From contig CAZVZM010000038.1 in NCBI GenBank assembly GCA_964630835.1, forward strand, positions 1-17,801: a stretch of DNA of 17,801 nt. Direction: 5' to 3'. The notes below the pieces were generated by a model that searched no databases, was not told the DNA's origin, and saw only the letters and a program-made list of their open reading frames with translations. A program made the translations under genes and the position numbers. Positions 14,342 through 17,801 of this stretch are shown here, in pieces. This DNA comes from Halarsenatibacter sp964630835. Its GTDB lineage: Bacteria > Bacillota > Halanaerobiia > Halanaerobiales > Halarsenatibacteraceae. The first letter of the stretch is position 1. Every line of letters starts with the position of its first letter.

Positions 14342-16219
14342 ATGAAAGGATATGCTGGGAAGATTCTTAAGGTGGATTTAAGCACCGAAACAGTAGAAAA
14401 GCAGCCTCTTCCGGGAAAACTGGTTGAGGATTTTATCGGTGGCAGAGGGTTTGTGGCTAAAATATTATATGATGAGCTGTCTCCTGATATTGAGCCCTTT
14501 GATGAGGAAAATGTTGTTGTTGTTGCCAGTGGCCCATTGAGTGGATCGTTGGTTCCGGCCAGCGGAAAAACTCATTTCGGCACCAGGAGCCCGGCAACTG
14601 GAGGATATGGAGATAGCAATATGGGGGGACATTTTGGTCCTGAATTGAAATATGCCGGCTATGATGTGCTCATCCTGACAGGAAAAGCTGAAAAAGCCAG
14701 TTATCTTTACATTTCAGATGATGAAGTGGAAATTCGCCCCGCAGGTAAGTACTGGGGAGAAGGTGCACTGGCCTCAGAAAAAATGTTTGAGGATGATCTG
14801 GGAGAAAAATTTCAGACTATAACTATAGGTCCAGCCGGTGAAAATCTTGTTAAGTACGCCTGCATCAGCCATGATTTTGGAAGACAGGCCGGAAGAACCG
14901 GAGTTGGTGCAGTTCTCGGCTCTAAAAATTTAAAAGCTGTAGCGGTTAGAGGTAGAAAAAGTATACCGGTTCATGATCCGGAAATGCTGCTGGAAAAAGG
15001 CAAGGAAACCTTCGAAGCCTGTTATGAAAAACCTGGCTTTGAAGGCTGGACACCTCAGGGTACAGCGGGTATAACTGACTGGGTAAATGAAGTTGGAGCA
15101 TTTCCAACCCGCAATTTTAAAACTTCCTATTTTGAAGAATACAAAAAAATAAATGGACAGGCAATTCTGGATAAGTTGAAAATTTTGGATAAGGGATGTT
15201 TTCTCTGTCCTATTCCCTGTGGCAAATATGGTTATGCGGAAACAGATGAAGGATCAGCCTATGTTGAAGGTCCGGAATATGAAACAATTGCTTTAATCGG
15301 AGGAAATTGCACGCTGAATGATATTGAAGAGGTGGCCTATGCCAATTATTTAGCCGATGAACTCGGTCTGGATACAATATCTGCTGGTGTGGCAATTAGC
15401 TGGTTAATTGAATGTTATGAAAAAGGAATAGTTTCAGAAGAAGATATAGGGCGCGAGATTGAGTTTGGCGATCTCAGCACAATAGTATATTTGATGGAAA
15501 AAATCAGTCATCGGGATGGCATTGGCAATCTACTGGCAGAAGGGGTAAAAAAAGCTGCCGAAGATGTCGGTGAGGGAAGTGAAAGTTTTGCCATGCACGT
15601 AAAAGGTCTGGAGTGGACAGGATATGAAAGCAGAAATGCTCCTGGTATGATGTTATCTTACATGACAGCTGATATAGGGGCACATCATAATCGGTCCTGG
15701 GTGCTTGGCGATGACTTAGCCGAAGGAGGATCCATACACGATTTGATCGCATCAGGTGGAAGTGAGGGTAGTATGCCTAAGTCAGAAGTCGGGGGAAATT
15801 CAGAGTACGTGATTGAGAGTCAGCATACACGTCCTGCTTTTGATTTGCTTGGCGTTTGTCGGCTTCAATTTATGGAAATAGGACTTGAACCGGATTATTA
15901 CGAAGATTTATATTACGCTATTACCGGAAGAAAACTGGACTGGGATGATATACTATTTTATTCGGAAAAAGTCTGGCATCTTACAAGGTCTATATGGGCT
16001 AATCTACTTGAAGACTTCGGTAGAGATTATGATTATCCTCCAGAAAGATTTTATACAGAAGCCATACCCAGCGGACCAAGCGAAGGTTATTATATCAAAA
16101 AAGAAGAGCTTGACTCTCTACTCGACGAATATTATCAGGCAAGGGGCTGGGATGAAAATGGTATTCCCACTCGGGAAAAGTTAAAGGAGATGGATCTGGA
16201 ATTTGCAATTAATGATTAG
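14342..16219 (+). CDS. Aldehyde ferredoxin oxidoreductase family protein (tungsto/molybdopterin enzyme)
   Basis: A full-length 625-residue AOR-family enzyme. The N terminus GYAGKILKVDLST and the GGRGFVAKIL stretch are diagnostic. The cluster motif CFLCPIPC supplies C286, C289 and C293, and the fourth ligand is C506 in DLLGVC, matching the spacing of Pyrococcus AOR (288/291/295/494). The pterin-binding region ATGGYGDSNMGGHFGPELK is at about 86-104. These enzymes oxidise aldehydes to acids with ferredoxin, or reduce acids in reverse, using a bis-pterin tungsten site in the cytoplasm. The AOR, FOR, GOR and other subfamilies cannot be told apart safely by eye. Flanked by a polyferredoxin and a MoaD-like carrier, it forms a compact unit downstream of the amine oxidoreductase, which suggests that it removes aldehyde made there. 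Confidence 0.93.
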   Translation: MKGYAGKILKVDLSTETVEKQPLPGKLVEDFIGGRGFVAKILYDELSPDIEPFDEENVVVVASGPLSGSLVPASGKTHFGTRSPATGGYGDSNMGGHFGPELKYAGYDVLILTGKAEKASYLYISDDEVEIRPAGKYWGEGALASEKMFEDDLGEKFQTITIGPAGENLVKYACISHDFGRQAGRTGVGAVLGSKNLKAVAVRGRKSIPVHDPEMLLEKGKETFEACYEKPGFEGWTPQGTAGITDWVNEVGAFPTRNFKTSYFEEYKKINGQAILDKLKILDKGCFLCPIPCGKYGYAETDEGSAYVEGPEYETIALIGGNCTLNDIEEVAYANYLADELGLDTISAGVAISWLIECYEKGIVSEEDIGREIEFGDLSTIVYLMEKISHRDGIGNLLAEGVKKAAEDVGEGSESFAMHVKGLEWTGYESRNAPGMMLSYMTADIGAHHNRSWVLGDDLAEGGSIHDLIASGGSEGSMPKSEVGGNSEYVIESQHTRPAFDLLGVCRLQFMEIGLEPDYYEDLYYAITGRKLDWDDILFYSEKVWHLTRSIWANLLEDFGRDYDYPPERFYTEAIPSGPSEGYYIKKEELDSLLDEYYQARGWDENGIPTREKLKEMDLEFAIND

Positions 16220-16240
16220 TTTCGTCTGAGGTGATTTCAT

Positions 16241-16489
16241 TTGAGAGTTAAAGTTGTGTTACATGGAAACCTGAGAAGTATTTATACTGATCTGGAGGAA
16301 GAAATATTTTTAAATGTGGAAGGAGATGAGTCTGTGGCTGATATTCTTGAAGAATTGGGTATCAGCCCGGCTGTGGTTCCAGTGGTTTTAATAGATGGTG
16401 AAAAGAAAGATGACGAGTTTTTGTTAAAAAATGATAAACTGGAGGAAGGCATGGAAATACAGCTGCTGGGCCCGGTTGCAGGTGGGTAA
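16241..16489 (+). CDS. MoaD/ThiS-family sulfur carrier, linked to AOR
   Basis: An 82-residue ubiquitin-like protein ending in the required Gly-Gly (LLGPVAGG). After adenylation and thiolation of this end, MoaD-type proteins donate sulfur for the dithiolene of the pterin cofactor that holds Mo or W. Genes of this type are common next to AOR genes and may serve the tungsten cofactor specifically. It starts at a TTG with GAGGTGA upstream and lies 21 bases after the AOR stop. It is the last intact gene of the cluster. Confidence 0.88.
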   Translation: MRVKVVLHGNLRSIYTDLEEEIFLNVEGDESVADILEELGISPAVVPVVLIDGEKKDDEFLLKNDKLEEGMEIQLLGPVAGG

Positions 16490-17062
16490 TTGATGACTGT
16501 TATTTTAAATACACCTGGCCCCCTCTTTCAGAGGGGGCTATTATGTTGTGCATTTTGGAAAACCGCCAGTTTTGGTATGATTTGGTTTACTGTATTCGGT
16601 GGCAATGCTATATACCTGGATAAATTTGGGGGGACTGGCCTGATAGAACAGATTAATTCATATGGGGAAGAGATAGCTATGTATGCTCTTCTGGAAAATT
16701 TTCCTCTGGCCAGCATTACTATGCCAATAGCAGTTCTTATGGTGGCAATTTCATTTATAACTCTGGCGGATTCAATGACTTCAACCATGGCTTTGATGAC
16801 GGCAAAGGGTTATAGTCCTGATGAAGAGAGTGAGGCACCGGCTCTCCTTAAAATATTCTGGGGAGTCCTAATGGGAGCTTTAACGCTGCTGTTTTTAATT
16901 ATTGGGGGAGCAGAAGTAGTAGAAGCTTTACAGACAGCAAGCCTGGTATCAGCCCTGCCAATTTTTGCTCTGCAGCTGCTGGCGATAGTTGCTCTTTTAA
17001 AAGTCCTTTACTGGGGAGAGTATGATTTCAGAAAAGATATTCCTCAAAATAAATCAAATTAA
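16490..17062 (+). pseudogene. BCCT transporter, C-terminal fragment only
   Basis: A reading frame of up to 190 residues matches only the C-terminal third of betaine/carnitine/choline (BCCT) transporters, which normally exceed 450 residues. Recognisable similarity begins at FGMIWFTVFGGNA (near base 16570) and continues through VAISFITLADSMTSTM, the IFWGVLMGALTLLFLIIGGAEVVEALQTAS segment (in two blocks) and a last membrane helix. The first 20-25 codons look unrelated and contain the hairpin at 16518-16538. So about two thirds of the gene, including most substrate-binding helices, has been lost, and the fragment now directly follows the MoaD-like stop codon. A lost quaternary-amine transporter agrees with the methyltransferase theme. 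Expression of a stable fragment is possible but unlikely to transport. Confidence 0.82.
16518..16538 (+). terminator. GC-rich hairpin after the AOR-MoaD genes
   Basis: GCCCCCTCT (16518-16526) pairs perfectly with AGAGGGGGC (16530-16538) around a three-base loop, 29 bases after the MoaD-like stop codon. The stem is strong, but only scattered Ts (TATTATGTTGTG) follow, so it may be an imperfect terminator or a 3'-end protecting structure. It lies at the junction with the BCCT remnant. Confidence 0.6.
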
Positions 17063-17117
17063 TCCGCAATATTTGATCATTATGTTAATTTCCAGTTGTA
17101 ACTCTGTCTTTACACTT

Positions 17118-17162
17118 TCTCCCGGGAATACAGCTTGCCCCCCGTCCCCCATTCCCGGGAGA
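17118..17162. repeat. Perfect 12-bp inverted repeat around a C-rich loop
   Basis: TCTCCCGGGAAT (17118-17129) and ATTCCCGGGAGA (17151-17162) are exact reverse complements with a 21-base C-rich spacer. Each arm also contains the palindrome CCCGGG. It sits between the BCCT fragment and the chemotaxis-receptor remnant. It may mark a recombination or insertion scar, or be a terminator stem without a T-tract. Confidence 0.6.
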
Positions 17163-17313
17163 GAATTCATTACCGATCCTGAGCACCGCCATGACAGAGG
17201 TGGCAGAGGTGAGCGAAGCATCCTCCAACAATGCCGGGGAGGTTGCTGTTTTCAGTCAGGAGCAGAGCGCTTTCACGCAGGAGGTTGTGGAAGTTTCTCA
17301 CTTCCAGGTTTGA
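17161..17313 (+). pseudogene. Methyl-accepting chemotaxis protein remnant (signalling-domain tail)
   Basis: Frame +1 from 17161 reads ENSLPILSTAMTEVAEVSEA, then SSNNAGEVAVFSQEQSAFTQ and EVVEVS before a TGA at 17311-17313. The pattern AEVSEASSNNAxEVAxxSxEQSAxTQEV strongly resembles the heptad-rich C-terminal part of the chemoreceptor signalling domain. It lacks the rest of the receptor and a normal end, so it is a decayed fragment of about 50 codons. There is no ribosome binding site or clear start. Confidence 0.55.
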
Positions 17314-17468
17314 TGCATTCCGGGACACTTCGATGTTCATAAACAGAGGCGAGGATTACCTGGATGAGAACGCAGAAAATTTTCAATCCGGATTTACATT
17401 GATACCATACTAAGGTTTGTTTTGATACCAGATAAAATAACGACTGAAAAGTAAAGTAATTCATTCTG

Positions 17469-17496
17469 GCTGGCACTCAAATCTATGGGTGTCAGC
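17469..17496 (+). terminator. Possible weak terminator hairpin
   Basis: GCTGGCAC (17469-17476) can pair with GTGTCAGC (17489-17496) with one G-U pair and a 12-base loop, followed by TTTATCTAT. The T-tract is short, so this is only a candidate terminator for read-through from the eroded region. Confidence 0.3.
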
Positions 17497-17574
17497 TTTA
17501 TCTATGTATTTACATGAAAATAATTTAACAGAGAATTGCTAAAAATGATAAAAAGCAATTCCGGTTCATATTTT

Positions 17575-17619
17575 TTGATATAATCAAGATTTTGGTGTAT
17601 AATTTAAGTACGTTAACGT
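17575..17619 (+). promoter_or_regulatory. Strong sigma-A promoter with palindrome over the start site
   Basis: TTGATA (17575-17580) and a perfect TATAAT (17598-17603) are separated by exactly 17 bases, the best promoter match in the window. The 10-bp perfect palindrome ACGTTAACGT at 17610-17619 falls on the expected transcription start, a classical repressor position. It would drive the permease gene at 17765 through a leader of about 150 bases. Confidence 0.7.
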
Positions 17620-17764
17620 TTTAAAGAACCGGCAACTACTCCACCTAAATTAAACTAAAAATTATTATCAAAAAAACTAGCTTAGCGTCGGATGGAGCTT
17701 CATTGAGATAATTTAGATAAAATGATTTTTTTACATTTAGAAGAATAAAGGGGATCTCATTAAT

Positions 17765-17801
17765 ATGACCGGTTACATAATCAGAAGGCTTTTGTGGGGA
17801 A
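17765..17801 (+). CDS. ABC transporter permease, DppB/OppB type, start only
   Basis: The last 37 bases encode MTGYIIRRLLWG, the typical N terminus of the first inner-membrane permease of dipeptide/oligopeptide/nickel ABC importers. AAGGGGATC lies upstream at a workable distance. The rest is outside the window. This is the same transporter class as the binding protein at 4158, so it could be that protein's partner in a separate transcription unit, or belong to another system that follows. Confidence 0.7.
   Translation, partial: MTGYIIRRLLWG

Larger units (their letters stand above)
17063..17764. other. Eroded non-coding region before the permease gene
   Basis: About 700 bases without an intact gene. 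In order they hold a 12-bp perfect inverted repeat (17118-17162), a short chemotaxis-receptor-like remnant (17161-17313), a possible hairpin (17469-17496), a good promoter with a palindrome at the start site (17575-17619), and a leader of about 150 bases. The more GC-rich stretch at 17118-17320 stands out from the AT-rich DNA around it. Confidence 0.6.

Noticed and set aside
16490..16570. Start of the BCCT-like frame as a genuine short transporter gene
   Set aside because: The first 20-25 codons are unrelated to the family and pass through a perfect hairpin; the similarity covers only the C-terminal third of the family.
17022..17413. Overlapping open frames of 106 and 60 codons after the BCCT fragment
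   Set aside because: They lie in other frames of the chemoreceptor-like remnant and inverted repeat, have no binding sites and give low-complexity Arg/Gly/Pro-rich translations.

Overview
The window reads as one long, almost entirely plus-strand block from an AT-rich anaerobic bacterium. A low-GC Firmicute fits best: strong AGGAGG-type ribosome binding sites, many TTG starts, ferredoxin-rich catabolism and an aldehyde:ferredoxin oxidoreductase family (AOR) enzyme. Many proteins are rich in Asp/Glu and a BCCT-type transporter remnant is present, so a halophilic lineage such as the Halanaerobiales is plausible, but this is an inference from style and no marker gene proves it. I saw no rRNA, tRNA, CRISPR array, transposase or minus-strand gene.

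Layout. (1) 1-2.7 kb: the 3' part of an MttB-superfamily (trimethylamine/betaine-type) methyltransferase gene, then a spacer with inverted repeats, then a short QueG-like iron-sulfur protein and a possible 35-codon overlapping ORF. (2) 2.8-8.4 kb: a clear intrinsic terminator, a 37-bp repeat copy, an Asp/Glu-racemase-superfamily protein that seems to start at a non-canonical AUU codon, an exported peptide/nickel-type ABC substrate-binding protein, an M24 (Xaa-Pro dipeptidase/creatinase fold) metallohydrolase, and a second, divergent MttB-like protein. (3) 8.4-16.5 kb: a second exact copy of the 37-bp repeat, then a third MttB-like gene followed after one base by a five-gene redox module: a 2Fe-2S protein, an FAD/NAD oxidoreductase, a two-cluster ferredoxin, a BFD-type 2Fe-2S protein and a DAO-type flavin amine oxidoreductase. 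Next come a four-cluster ferredoxin, an AOR-family tungsten/molybdenum enzyme and a MoaD/ThiS-like sulfur carrier. (4) 16.5-17.6 kb: an eroded segment with the C-terminal part of a BCCT transporter and a short methyl-accepting chemotaxis protein-like remnant. (5) At the right edge, a good sigma-A promoter and the first 12 codons of an ABC permease.

How it may work (inference). The three MttB-type proteins have no in-frame stop codon, so they are non-pyrrolysine members of the family; characterised relatives demethylate glycine betaine, proline betaine or carnitine through a corrinoid protein. No corrinoid protein, RamA-type activator or second methyltransferase lies inside the window. The five-gene redox module looks like a split version of the HcnABC / opine oxidase / archaeal dye-linked proline dehydrogenase complexes, and could oxidise the secondary or tertiary amine left after demethylation. 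Its DAO subunit has no folate-binding extension, so any methyl or alkyl group it removes should leave as a free aldehyde, which the downstream AOR could oxidise onto ferredoxin. The combination of methyltransferase, split flavin amine dehydrogenase and AOR is the part of the window most worth testing as a new catabolic pathway.
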